The notes beneath the pieces are model-generated. The model was not told the origin of the DNA. It saw nothing but the letters and a program-made list of their open reading frames with translations, and made no database searches. DNA of 46,704 nt from Streptomyces caeruleatus (GTDB lineage: Bacteria > Actinomycetota > Actinomycetes > Streptomycetales > Streptomycetaceae), in assembly GCF_001514235.1 (NCBI RefSeq), contig NZ_KQ948950.1:26538-73241 (forward strand), written 5' to 3'. A program made the position numbers and the translations under genes. Below, in pieces: positions 39,216 through 46,704 of this stretch (the stretch's first letter is position 1; every line of letters begins with the position of its first letter).

Positions 39216-41525
39216 TCAGCTGCTCGCCTTCTGCGTCAGGTCGTAGAACGTCGCCGAACCGACCGTCACCTTCTTGAAGTTGGCCTGGACCCATTCGCTG
39301 ATCTGCGAGGACGTGCCGCTGCTGCTGCCGCCCATGCCGCCACCGAAGCCGCTGGAGATGAAGTAGTGGATCTTTCCGTCCGCCACGTACTCCTTGAACT
39401 CGGCCAGCGTCGGGGACGGGTCGGTGCCGTTGAAGCCGCCGATCGCCATGACCGGGTCGCCGGTGGCGAGCTGGTAGCTCGCGGCGTTCTGGGCGCCGAT
39501 GGCCGCGGCCGCCCAGGTGTAGTCACCCACGTTCTTCTCCAGGAGAGCCTTGGCCTCGTCGCTGACGCTGGCGCCGTTGAGCAGACCGCCGACCCCACCG
39601 CCGCGGCCCATGCCGCCGCCTTCGCCCATCTGACCACCGCCGGGCATACCGCCCTGCTGGTTCCGGCCTTGCTGGTTCTGGCCTTGCTGGTTCTGGCCTT
39701 GCTGGTTCTGGGTGTTGCCGTTGCCGTTCTGCTGGTTCTGGCCACCCTGCTGGTTGTTCTGACCCTGCTGGTTCTGCCGGCCCTGCTGACCCGGCATGCC
39801 GCCGCCGAAGCCCCCACCGCCGCCGCCACCGGGGCCGCCGCCACCGCCGGGGCCACCCCGACCACCCGCAACTGACGGGCCGGCGGTCACGATCGAACCG
39901 GTGTGGCCCTCGTTCACCGTGGTGAGGGTGTACGCGGCCGGGCCTGCCAGTGCGGCGGCGAGGCCGAGGCCGACGACGCCCAGGGTGAGCTGACGGCCGA
40001 GTTTGCCGGCGAAGACCAGGCCCAGCGCCGCCGTCAGACCGCCGACCAGGACGACCCACTTGAGCCAGGGCAGGTAGTCGGAGGAGCGGTTGAGCAGGAC
40101 GTAGCCCCAGACCGCGGTGGCCGTCATCGCGGCCGCGAGGCTCAGCGAGGCCCAGACCTTGTCGCGCTTCTCCCAGAGCAGGGCCGCACCCATGCCGATC
40201 AGCGGGGCGATGTAGGGGGCGAGGGCGACGGTGTAGTACTCGTGGAAGATGCCCTGCATATAGCTGAAGACCAGCATGGTCGTGATCAGCGCGCCGCCCC
40301 AGACGAGGAACGAACCGCGGGTCACCGACGTCCGGCGGGCCTTGCGCGTGGCCACCAGGGCCGCGACCAGCAGGATCAGAGCGGCCGGGATCAGCCAGGA
40401 GATCTGGCCGCCGATGGAGGAGCTGAAGAGGCGGTCCCAGCCGGTCTCGCCCCAGTTGCCGCCGCCGTTTCCGCCGCCACCACCGCCGACGCTGCCGGTC
40501 TCGTCGCCGTTGAGGCGGCCGAGGCCGTTGTAGCCGAAGGTCAGTTCAAGGAAGGAGTTGTTCTGGGAGCCGCCGATGTAGGGGCGGGAGGAGGCGGGCC
40601 ACAGCTCGACGATGGCGACCCACCAGCCGCCGGAGACGACGATCGCGGCGAGGGCCGCGGCCAGCTGACCGATGCGCTTCCTCACCGGCACCGGCGCGCA
40701 GACCGCGTAGACGATCGCGAGCGGCGGCAGGATCAGGAAGGCCTGGAGGGTCTTGGCGAGGAACGCGAAGCCGATCGCGACTCCGGCCCACACCAGCCAC
40801 TTGGTACGGCCGTCCTCCAGGGCACGGATGACGAGGTAGCAGGCCACGGCCATCAGCAGGGCCAGCATCGCGTCCGGGTTGTTGAACCGGAACATCAGCG
40901 CCGCGACGGGGGTGAGCGCGAGCACCGCGCCCGAGATCAGACCGGCCGCGGGGCTGAACCGGCGGCGTACGGCCGCGTAGACCACGGCCACCGTGCCGAC
41001 GCCCATGAGGACCTCGGGGAGCAGGATCGCGAACGAACTGAGGCCGAAGAGGCGGACCGACAGGGCCATCGGCCACAGGGAGGCCGGCGGCTTGTCGACG
41101 GTGATGGCGTTGGCCGCGTCCAGCGAGCCGAAGAAGAAGGCCTTCCAGGACTGGCTGCCGGCCTGGACGGCCGCCGAGTAGAAGGAGTTGGCGTAGCCGG
41201 AGGCGCTCAGGTTGTAGAGGTAGAGCGCGAGGGTGGCGAGGAGGAGGCCGAGGAAGGCAGGGCGCGCCCAGCGGGGGTCCTCGGGGCGGCCGCGCCACAG
41301 CCGCCGTACGAAGGGCTGCCTGGGTTCACCGGCGTCGGGAACGGGTGTGCCGGGCGGGGGTGTCGGGGGCGGACCCCAGGTGTCGGGGCTGCCGCCTCTG
41401 TCGCCGTTGTGCTGCCCGCTCTGCCGGGCCGGCTCGGTCTGCTGGGTCTGCTGGGCCGGCTCGGTCTGCTGGGCCTGCTGGGTCTGTTGGGTCTGCTGGG
41501 TCTGCTGGTCGTAGTGGACGGTCAT
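39216..41525 (-). CDS. GT39 (ArnT/PMT-like) membrane glycosyltransferase with Gln/Gly-rich insert
   Basis: A 769-residue polyprenyl-phosphate-sugar-dependent transferase. The N-terminal 85 residues are Gln/Thr-rich (QQTQQTQQ). About ten to twelve membrane helices follow, with YANSFYSAAVQAGSQSWKAFFFGSLDAANAITVDKPP as the catalytic first loop of this family and RFNNPDAMLALLMAVA as the PMT-type second motif. Residues about 559-639 are a Gly/Gln/Asn-rich stretch, then a C-terminal soluble domain (about 640-769) with YQLATGDPVMAIGGFNGTDPSPTLAEFKEY. It should move a sugar to a protein or envelope polymer outside the membrane. The ATG overlaps the GT2 stop by four bases. Confidence 0.9.
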   Translation of the reverse strand: MTVHYDQQTQQTQQTQQAQQTEPAQQTQQTEPARQSGQHNGDRGGSPDTWGPPPTPPPGTPVPDAGEPRQPFVRRLWRGRPEDPRWARPAFLGLLLATLALYLYNLSASGYANSFYSAAVQAGSQSWKAFFFGSLDAANAITVDKPPASLWPMALSVRLFGLSSFAILLPEVLMGVGTVAVVYAAVRRRFSPAAGLISGAVLALTPVAALMFRFNNPDAMLALLMAVACYLVIRALEDGRTKWLVWAGVAIGFAFLAKTLQAFLILPPLAIVYAVCAPVPVRKRIGQLAAALAAIVVSGGWWVAIVELWPASSRPYIGGSQNNSFLELTFGYNGLGRLNGDETGSVGGGGGGNGGGNWGETGWDRLFSSSIGGQISWLIPAALILLVAALVATRKARRTSVTRGSFLVWGGALITTMLVFSYMQGIFHEYYTVALAPYIAPLIGMGAALLWEKRDKVWASLSLAAAMTATAVWGYVLLNRSSDYLPWLKWVVLVGGLTAALGLVFAGKLGRQLTLGVVGLGLAAALAGPAAYTLTTVNEGHTGSIVTAGPSVAGGRGGPGGGGGPGGGGGGGFGGGMPGQQGRQNQQGQNNQQGGQNQQNGNGNTQNQQGQNQQGQNQQGRNQQGGMPGGGQMGEGGGMGRGGGVGGLLNGASVSDEAKALLEKNVGDYTWAAAAIGAQNAASYQLATGDPVMAIGGFNGTDPSPTLAEFKEYVADGKIHYFISSGFGGGMGGSSSGTSSQISEWVQANFKKVTVGSATFYDLTQKASS

Positions 41526-42985
41526 CGGGAGTCCCTAGAGTCGGTGTCGTGCGGGCGCACCGGCTGCAGCTGCACGGTGGCGTCCCGCCAGGTGCCGTCC
41601 GCGGCTGCACCGGCGCGGAACTGGGCGGTGTCGTACGGGTACTGGGGCGTGCGCTGCGGCAGCGGGCCGTAGGGCACCGGGGTCTGCCGGGTGGAGTAGG
41701 TGGGCGAGGAGGGGTTGTGCGCGGCGACCACCATCGGGTCGCCGCCTTCGCGGTCCGGGAAGACCCACGCGCGGAAGAGCAGGAAGCGCAGGACCGTGGC
41801 CGCGAGGTTGGCGGCGATGAGGACCGCGAGTTCGGTGGAGTGCGCGGGGTCGCTGCTGGCCGCGTTCAGGGCGGCGAGCGAACCGCTGGTCAGGGCGAGA
41901 CCGATGCCGAAGACGACCAGGCCCTGCGCCTGGTGCCGTACGGCCCCGCCGCGGCCGCGCACTCCGAAGGTGAGGCGCCGGTTGGCGGCCGTGTTGGCGA
42001 CCGCGGAGACCAGGAGGGCGAGCGCGTTGGCGACCTGGGAGCCGGTGAAGACGCGGAAGCCGGTGTAGAGCAGCAGATAGAACAGGGTGGACAGGGCGCC
42101 GACGACACAGAAGCCGACGAGCTGACGGGCCAGTCCCTTGGGTACGTCCTTGATCTCGCGGTCGCGGGGGTCGTCGCCGAAGGGCCGGGCGATCCGGTCC
42201 AGCGGCAGCGAACCGGTGGCCAGGGCCCTGCCGACCCGCCACACGCCCTTGAGGTCGTCGGTCGCCGTCTTCACGATGTGGACGGTGGAGTTCGGGTCGT
42301 CGACCCAGTCGACCGGCACCTCGTGGATCCGCAGCCCGGCGCGCTCGGCGAGCACGAGCATCTCCGTGTCGAAGAACCAGCCCGTGTCCTCGACCAGCGG
42401 CAGCAGCACCTGCGCGACATCGCGCCGTATCGCCTTGAACCCGCACTGGGCGTCCGAGAAGCGGGCCTGGAGCGAGCCGCGCAGGATGAGGTTGTAGGCC
42501 CGGCTGATGAACTCCCGCTTGGGGCCGCGCACCACCCGCGAGCTACGGGCCAGCCGGGAGCCGATCGCCAGGTCCGAGTGGCCGGAGATCAGCGGGGCGA
42601 CCAGGGGGAGGAGGGCGTTGAGGTCGGTGGACAGGTCCACGTCCATGTAGGCGAGGATCGGGGCGTCCGAGGCGGACCAGACGGTCCGCAGCGCCCGGCC
42701 GCGGCCCTTCTGCTCCAGCCGGAACGCCCTGACCTCCGGGAGCTCCGCCTCCAGCCGCTGGGACACCTGGGGGGTGGTGTCCGTCGACGCGTTGTCGGCG
42801 ATCGTGATGCGGAACGCGTACGGGAAGGTGCGCTTGAGGTGATCATGCAGTCTCAGCACACACGGCTGGAGGTCCTTCTCCTCGTTGTAGACGGGGATCA
42901 CTACGTCCAGGACAGGCGTACCGGCGTCGCCGGCCGGGAGGTGCTCCCGCGCCGGCAGGGTGCCGGGAGAAGAGTCGGTTCGCAT
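41522..42985 (-). CDS. GT2 polyprenyl-phosphate glycosyltransferase fused to a GtrA-like domain
   Basis: A 487-residue protein. Residues 25-270 are a GT-A family 2 domain (VLDVVIPVYNEEKDL, ADNASTDTT, MDVDLSTDL with the metal-binding DxD, and GFKAIRRD), like dolichol-phosphate-mannose synthases. The C-terminal part (about 290-420) is a four-helix GtrA-like domain (LVGFCVVGALSTLFYLLLYTGF, LTFGVRG). A Pro/Gln-rich tail follows. It should make the lipid-linked sugar on the inner face and help flip it for the GT39 enzyme, whose ATG overlaps its stop. Start ATG 42985. Confidence 0.92.
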   Translation of the reverse strand: MRTDSSPGTLPAREHLPAGDAGTPVLDVVIPVYNEEKDLQPCVLRLHDHLKRTFPYAFRITIADNASTDTTPQVSQRLEAELPEVRAFRLEQKGRGRALRTVWSASDAPILAYMDVDLSTDLNALLPLVAPLISGHSDLAIGSRLARSSRVVRGPKREFISRAYNLILRGSLQARFSDAQCGFKAIRRDVAQVLLPLVEDTGWFFDTEMLVLAERAGLRIHEVPVDWVDDPNSTVHIVKTATDDLKGVWRVGRALATGSLPLDRIARPFGDDPRDREIKDVPKGLARQLVGFCVVGALSTLFYLLLYTGFRVFTGSQVANALALLVSAVANTAANRRLTFGVRGRGGAVRHQAQGLVVFGIGLALTSGSLAALNAASSDPAHSTELAVLIAANLAATVLRFLLFRAWVFPDREGGDPMVVAAHNPSSPTYSTRQTPVPYGPLPQRTPQYPYDTAQFRAGAAADGTWRDATVQLQPVRPHDTDSRDSR

Positions 42986-42999
42986 GGAACCGACTTTCG

Positions 43000-44586
43000 T
43001 CAGGCGCCCTGTTCCGCCCATGTGGTGACGCTGTGTTGTGCCTGTGAGTGCTGTTGCCAGCTCATTTCGGGCCGCGGCTGCGCGGGCAGCGCCGGCAGAT
43101 GCACCGTGAACACGGTCCGTCCGGGCACGCTGTCGACGGTCACCGCACCGCCGTGCGCGGTCGCCACGGCCTGCACGATGGCGAGGCCCAGGCCGGTCGA
43201 GCCGGAGGCACGCGAGCGCGAGGAGTCGCCGCGCGCGAACCGTTCGAAGACGTGCGGGAGCAGATCGGCCGGGATGCCCTGTCCGTTGTCCTCGACGTCC
43301 ACGCACATCCACGGACCGCGCCGCTGAACACGGGCGGTGACCGTGGTCCCGGGTGGCGTGTGCTTACGGGCGTTGCCGAGCAGATTGACCAGCACCTGTT
43401 GCAGCCGGGCCGCGTCCGCGGACACGAGCGCGGGTTCGTCGGGCAGGTCGAGCCGCCAGTTGTGGTCCCTGCCGGCCGCGCGGGCGTCGCTGATGGTGTC
43501 GACGACGAGCGGGATCAGGTCGGTCTGCTCGAACTGGAGGGGGCGGCCCGCGTCGAGCCGGGCAAGCAGCAGGAGATCCTCGACGAGGAGGGTCATCCGG
43601 CCAGCCTCGGACTCGATCCGCCCGAGGGCGTGTCGGGTGTCCGGCCCGACCTCTTCCCTTCCCCGTCTGGTCAGCTCGGCGTACCCCCGGATGGACGCGA
43701 GCGGCGTACGCAGCTCATGGCTGGCGTCCGCCACGAACTGCCGTACCCGCGTCTCGCTCTGCTGCCGCGAGTGCAGGGCCGCGTGGACATGGTCCAGCAT
43801 CCGGTTCAGGGCCGCCCCGACCTGCCCGACCTCGGTGTGCGGGTCGGTCTCGGACTCGGGCACCCGCTCGCTGAGGTTCACCTCGCCGGTGTGCAGGGGG
43901 AGTTCGGAGACGCGGGTGGCGGTGGCGGCGACTCGGCGGAGGGGGCGGGTGGCCACGCTGATGAGGACGGAGCCCGCGATGGCGGCGGCGACCAGGCCGG
44001 CGCCGGTGACGCTCACCTCCACGAGGATGAGCGTGCTGATGGTCGTGGTGACGGACTCGGTGGGCAGGGCGACGTAGTAGCCGCCTCCATCGGGTCCGGG
44101 GACGTACTGCACCCGGTACTCGCCGAGGCCCGGGACCTCGACGGTGTGCGTGCCCGTGGCGGGCACCTTCGCGAAGGCGGACTTCTGTTCGTCGGTGAGC
44201 GCGACGGGCGAGTTCGGCTGGAAGGGACCGTCGTCGCTGGAGGCCTTGGCGATGAACGCCCGGGTGACCGTGCCGTTGGTGCCGACCTCGGCGGCGATGG
44301 TCTGCGGCTGTGCCGGTCCTTTGACGAAGCCGGTGAGTCTGTCCCGCCCGTCGGGGTCGTCCTCAGTGCCGGGCTTCATGGGTCCCGACAGACGCTTGCC
44401 GGCTTCGTCGACCTGCCCGTTCAGCTGCTCGTACAGATGCGACCGCAGCGCGAGCGTCGTCACCGTACCGATCACCGCACACACCACGGCGATCAGCACC
44501 ACCGACGCGACGACGAGCCGCGCCCGCAGTGTGCGCGGCTGACCCGCCCGTCTCTTCTGCGTACGCGGTCGTCGCCGCCCGCTCAT
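43000..44586 (-). CDS. Sensor histidine kinase
   Basis: A 528-residue classical membrane kinase. One helix (LVVASVVLIAVVCAVIGTVTTLAL) after a basic N-terminus, an extracytoplasmic sensor region (about 60-190), a second helix (STLILVEVSVTGAGLVAAAIAGSVLI), HAMP, the HisKA H-box DASHELRTPLASIRGY (phospho-His near 290) and an HATPase_c with NLLGNARKHTPPG, DNGQGIP and GSTGLGLAIV. The ATG at 44586 overlaps the regulator's stop by four bases. The cognate regulator precedes it. The stimulus is unknown; the GT2 gene lies 14 bases downstream, so the envelope glycosyltransferases may be in the same transcript. Confidence 0.95.
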   Translation of the reverse strand: MSGRRRPRTQKRRAGQPRTLRARLVVASVVLIAVVCAVIGTVTTLALRSHLYEQLNGQVDEAGKRLSGPMKPGTEDDPDGRDRLTGFVKGPAQPQTIAAEVGTNGTVTRAFIAKASSDDGPFQPNSPVALTDEQKSAFAKVPATGTHTVEVPGLGEYRVQYVPGPDGGGYYVALPTESVTTTISTLILVEVSVTGAGLVAAAIAGSVLISVATRPLRRVAATATRVSELPLHTGEVNLSERVPESETDPHTEVGQVGAALNRMLDHVHAALHSRQQSETRVRQFVADASHELRTPLASIRGYAELTRRGREEVGPDTRHALGRIESEAGRMTLLVEDLLLLARLDAGRPLQFEQTDLIPLVVDTISDARAAGRDHNWRLDLPDEPALVSADAARLQQVLVNLLGNARKHTPPGTTVTARVQRRGPWMCVDVEDNGQGIPADLLPHVFERFARGDSSRSRASGSTGLGLAIVQAVATAHGGAVTVDSVPGRTVFTVHLPALPAQPRPEMSWQQHSQAQHSVTTWAEQGA

Positions 44587-45323
44587 GACGCCGCGGGCTT
44601 GATGAGATAACCGGCACCACGCCGGGTGTGAATCATGGGTTCGCGACCGGCGTCGATCTTCCGACGCAGATAGGAGATGTACAACTCCACGACGTTGGCC
44701 TGACCGCCGAAGTCGTACGACCACACGCGGTCGAGTATCTGGGCCTTGCTGAGCACGCGCCGCGGATTGCGCATCAGGAAGCGCAGCAGCTCGAACTCGG
44801 TGGCGGTGAGGTGGATGTTCTCCCCGCCCCGCGACACCTCGTGGCTGTCCTCGTCAAGCGTCAGGTCCCCCACGACCAGCACGGAGTCGGACCGCCGGTC
44901 GGCCGCCCCGGACCGCCGGATGAGCCCGCGCAGCCGCGCGACGACTTCTTCGAGCGAGAACGGCTTGGTGACGTAGTCGTCCCCACCCGCGGTGAGCCCG
45001 GCGATACGGTCCTCAACCGCGTCCTTGGCCGTCAGGAACAGCACCGGCACGTCCGGCAGTTCGCGGCGCAGCCGCCCGAGGACGGCCAGCCCGTCCATGT
45101 CCGGCAGCATCATGTCCAGGACGACGGCGTCGGGCCGGAACTCCCGCGCGGTCTGGACGGCACCCGTGCCATCCCCCGCACTCCGGATCTGCCAGCCCTC
45201 ATAGCGCAGGGCCATCGACAGAAGTTCGGTGATCGACAACTCGTCGTCCACCACAAGCACTCGGACGGGGCTCCCGTCCGGCCTCAGCAGTTCGGTGCGC
45301 CCCTGGGGCGAGGTCGTGGTCAT
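44583..45323 (-). CDS. OmpR/PhoB-type response regulator
   Basis: A 246-residue regulator with a receiver domain (phospho-Asp70 in VVLDMMLPDMDGL, acidic pair VVDDE, Thr/Lys switch FLTAKD and YVTKPFSLEE) and a winged-helix DNA-binding domain (LTATEFELLRFLMRNPRRVLSKAQILDRVW, NVVELYISYLRRKID, and RRGAGYLI). ATG 45323 gives the family-like start MTTTSPQGR; a GTG at 45392 is in frame but has no ribosome binding site. It heads the operon with the kinase and probably binds the TGAGAA sites upstream. Confidence 0.95.
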   Translation of the reverse strand: MTTTSPQGRTELLRPDGSPVRVLVVDDELSITELLSMALRYEGWQIRSAGDGTGAVQTAREFRPDAVVLDMMLPDMDGLAVLGRLRRELPDVPVLFLTAKDAVEDRIAGLTAGGDDYVTKPFSLEEVVARLRGLIRRSGAADRRSDSVLVVGDLTLDEDSHEVSRGGENIHLTATEFELLRFLMRNPRRVLSKAQILDRVWSYDFGGQANVVELYISYLRRKIDAGREPMIHTRRGAGYLIKPAAS

Positions 45324-45345
45324 GCTGGACACGATGTCGGGGTCC

Positions 45346-45406
45346 TCTGAGAACACGCTTTCTGAAACCTGTGATTTTCCTGAGAAACGCACAGGTGGTT
45401 CTCAGG
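45346..45406. promoter_or_regulatory. TGAGAA repeats upstream of the response-regulator gene
   Basis: TCTGAGAAC at 45346-45354, CCTGAGAA at 45379-45386 and the inverted TTCTCAGG at 45399-45406. The last two form a perfect CCTGAGAA-N12-TTCTCAGG inverted repeat. They lie within 85 bases upstream of the start and suggest autoregulation. Confidence 0.6.
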
Positions 45407-45769
45407 GAGCGCTTGGGGAGTGGTTGGGGAGTGGTTGGCCTACGCCGCTACCGGTTGCTCGGGCGGCCGCGCTCCCGACCATGACTGGACGGCGGACCGC
45501 CGACAGCACGCGCGAACCGGCACATCCCCAGCCCTCGACGACGCGGCTGGTTGTGGGGGCTGTGCAGGTCCGAATTCCTGCCGAGTGCACACAGACATCC
45601 CGGATCACTCCGGGGACCTCGCGTCTCAGGAACGTGCAGCACGTGAAGTGCGTACTCGCCCTCTGTCTGGCTCGGAGGCGCCCCCTTACAGTTGTGCGGC
45701 GACGCACGGATCGACTCGGGGGCGGGCATGGAGACCATGCAGCGTGTGATCCATCGGAGCGGGTGACCC
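45407..45769. other. Gene-free stretch between the two-component system and the DUF2797 gene
   Basis: About 363 bases without a convincing gene. GGGGAGTGGTT occurs twice near 45415-45436. Frames of about 100 residues exist on both strands (for example 45420-45749 plus), but their composition is not protein-like and no ribosome binding site is clear. TTACAGTTGTGCGG near 45686 could be part of a promoter. Confidence 0.45.
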
Positions 45770-46684
45770 TCAGAACAACCCGTCCTGCACCCCCACCCCC
45801 CGCTCCCCGAACTCCCGCACCGGCACCGTCACTCCCCCCACCCCACCCGCCGGCACCAGCTCCCACCCCGTCATCAACCGCGTATCAACCACGACCACCC
45901 CGCCCCCACCCTCTCCACCGAGACCACCGTCTCCCTCCCCACCCGTGTCCAGATGCAGATCCGGCCCCGCAGCAGCCACCAACCGCCCGCTCACCACCCC
46001 GCCCGCGACAAGTTCCGCCACCGCCCCGACGGCAGGTGGCAGGTCGGCCAGGCCGAACACCCCGGCGTGGTCGACCGGTTGGCAGGGCGCGGGGGTGAGG
46101 GACTCCGGCCAGCCCGGTAGGGCGACTGCGCGGGCGTGCAGGGACGTCACCTCGGTCGCCCGCTCCTCCGCGGACGTCGGCAGGGCGGACCGTACGGCCC
46201 GTTTGTCGGCGTAGGGAATGCGGTCCGGTACCCGAAGGGCGGCCCGCAGGAGTTCCTCGGTGCGGCGGGCCGCCATCAGGGGGCCGGCGCCGAGCCAGGT
46301 GAAGCAGATGGCTCCCTGTTCCAGAAGCCGGGCCGAGCCGCGTTCGAGGGCGGTGATGCCGACCTTGGTCATGCCGGGGCCGAACCAGGCCAGATAGACG
46401 TGGTAGGGACGGGGGTCGTCCGCGATCGTGTCGGCGGCGACCGAGTGCGCCCGGTCCAACCGCGCGCACTCCTCGCAGCGCGCCCCCGTACTGCGCCCCG
46501 GCACGGTCGCGCGCAGCGGACACGCGTGTCCCCGTGCTCCCACGCAGGTCCGCGCTCCCCCTTCCGCGACCGCGAAGGCCACCCGTTTCCCCCAGGTCAG
46601 CGAGGAGCGCCGACCGCCGCTCCACGCCAGCTCAGGGCCGTCCGCCGACCACCGCAGCCCCTTGCATCTCCATGCCTGTGCCAT
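45770..46684 (-). CDS. DUF2797-family protein
   Basis: A 304-residue protein matching DUF2797: GPELAWSGG near the start, CVGARGHACPLR and CEECARLDRAHSVAADT (Cys/His pairs that suggest a metal site), and the highly conserved DPRPYHVYLAWFGPGMTKVGITALERGSARLLEQGAICFTWLGAGPLMAARRTEELLRAAL, which resembles a GIY-YIG-like nuclease fold (VYL, KVGIT). The C-terminus (about 240-304) is Gly/Val-rich and less conserved. Function not established; a nuclease or nucleic-acid-binding role is possible. ATG 46684 is close to the window edge, and 20 bases remain upstream. Confidence 0.88.
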   Translation of the reverse strand: MAQAWRCKGLRWSADGPELAWSGGRRSSLTWGKRVAFAVAEGGARTCVGARGHACPLRATVPGRSTGARCEECARLDRAHSVAADTIADDPRPYHVYLAWFGPGMTKVGITALERGSARLLEQGAICFTWLGAGPLMAARRTEELLRAALRVPDRIPYADKRAVRSALPTSAEERATEVTSLHARAVALPGWPESLTPAPCQPVDHAGVFGLADLPPAVGAVAELVAGGVVSGRLVAAAGPDLHLDTGGEGDGGLGGEGGGGVVVVDTRLMTGWELVPAGGVGGVTVPVREFGERGVGVQDGLF

Positions 46685-46704
46685 CGCTCCCGAGCGTAGA
46701 GGCA

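Noticed and set aside
45420..45749. A 109-residue plus-strand frame upstream of the two-component system
   Set aside because: It has no convincing ribosome binding site, and its composition (Arg/Ala/Cys-rich, no domain) is like the opposing frames.

Overview
The window is a stretch of actinobacterial chromosome, almost certainly from a Streptomyces. The coding sequence is very GC-rich with strong third-position G/C bias and frequent GTG starts. The gene complement is typical of the genus: a SpoIIE-type phosphatase with an anti-sigma kinase domain, adjacent SigB-group sigma factors (sigF and sigN), an ATPase-less sugar ABC importer, a DmdR1/IdeR-type iron box, and a CopC-CopD fusion. From about 24.5 kb rightward the order (VapB-like gene, LytR_C protein, upp, deaminase-associated protein, tadA, tRNA-Ser, Dabb protein, sigF, sigN, MarR-MFS, TetR/MFS, glycosyltransferases, two-component system) matches, as far as I recall it, the S. 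coelicolor region from upp to the SCO4020/4021 system. This looks like conserved core chromosome and not an island.

Layout. 1-5.5 kb: 3' end of a TPR protein, a multidomain PAS/GAF/SpoIIE phosphatase, an Fpg/Nei glycosylase and a two-domain TerD protein. 5.5-12.3 kb: a five-gene galactoside operon on the minus strand (binding protein, two permeases, GH36 alpha-galactosidase, GH42 beta-galactosidase). 12.4-16.5 kb: CopC-CopD protein, a lipoprotein, a SUKH-like protein and two small genes around an AT-rich patch. 16.6-21.7 kb: an iron-regulated divergent locus. A 19-bp iron box separates a siderophore-interacting flavoprotein from a penicillin acylase-like protein, a siderophore-type acyltransferase, a cupin and an SDR dehydrogenase. 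21.8-24.5 kb: DNA-repair protein, HdeD-like membrane protein, small genes, a decayed DUF853 gene and a 182-bp palindromic repeat. 24.5-30.9 kb: nucleotide and tRNA metabolism genes, tRNA-Ser(CGA), sigF and sigN. 30.9-39.1 kb: a lipoprotein, a MarR-controlled MFS exporter with an unusual C-terminal beta-sandwich extension, a YceI protein carrying the same kind of module, an F420/FMN-type oxidoreductase, and a TetR/MFS pair resembling pip/pep. 39.2-46.7 kb: a GT39 plus GT2-GtrA glycosyltransferase pair, an OmpR-type two-component system and a DUF2797 protein.

How the parts work together. The sugar operon should import and hydrolyse galacto-oligosaccharides, with energy from a shared ATPase encoded elsewhere (MsiK in Streptomyces). 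The iron-box locus should couple ferric siderophore reduction with siderophore tailoring. I recall the names DesF, DesG and DesH being used for similar genes outside the main desferrioxamine cluster, but could not check this. I see no CRISPR array, transposase, integrase or complete natural-product cluster. The most unusual features are a collagen-like repeat inserted in the acylase, the MFS exporter and YceI protein that share a CarboxypepD_reg-like module, the same GGTTCC hexamer repeat expanded in two unrelated genes, and a TetR gene bracketed by an 84-bp inverted repeat.
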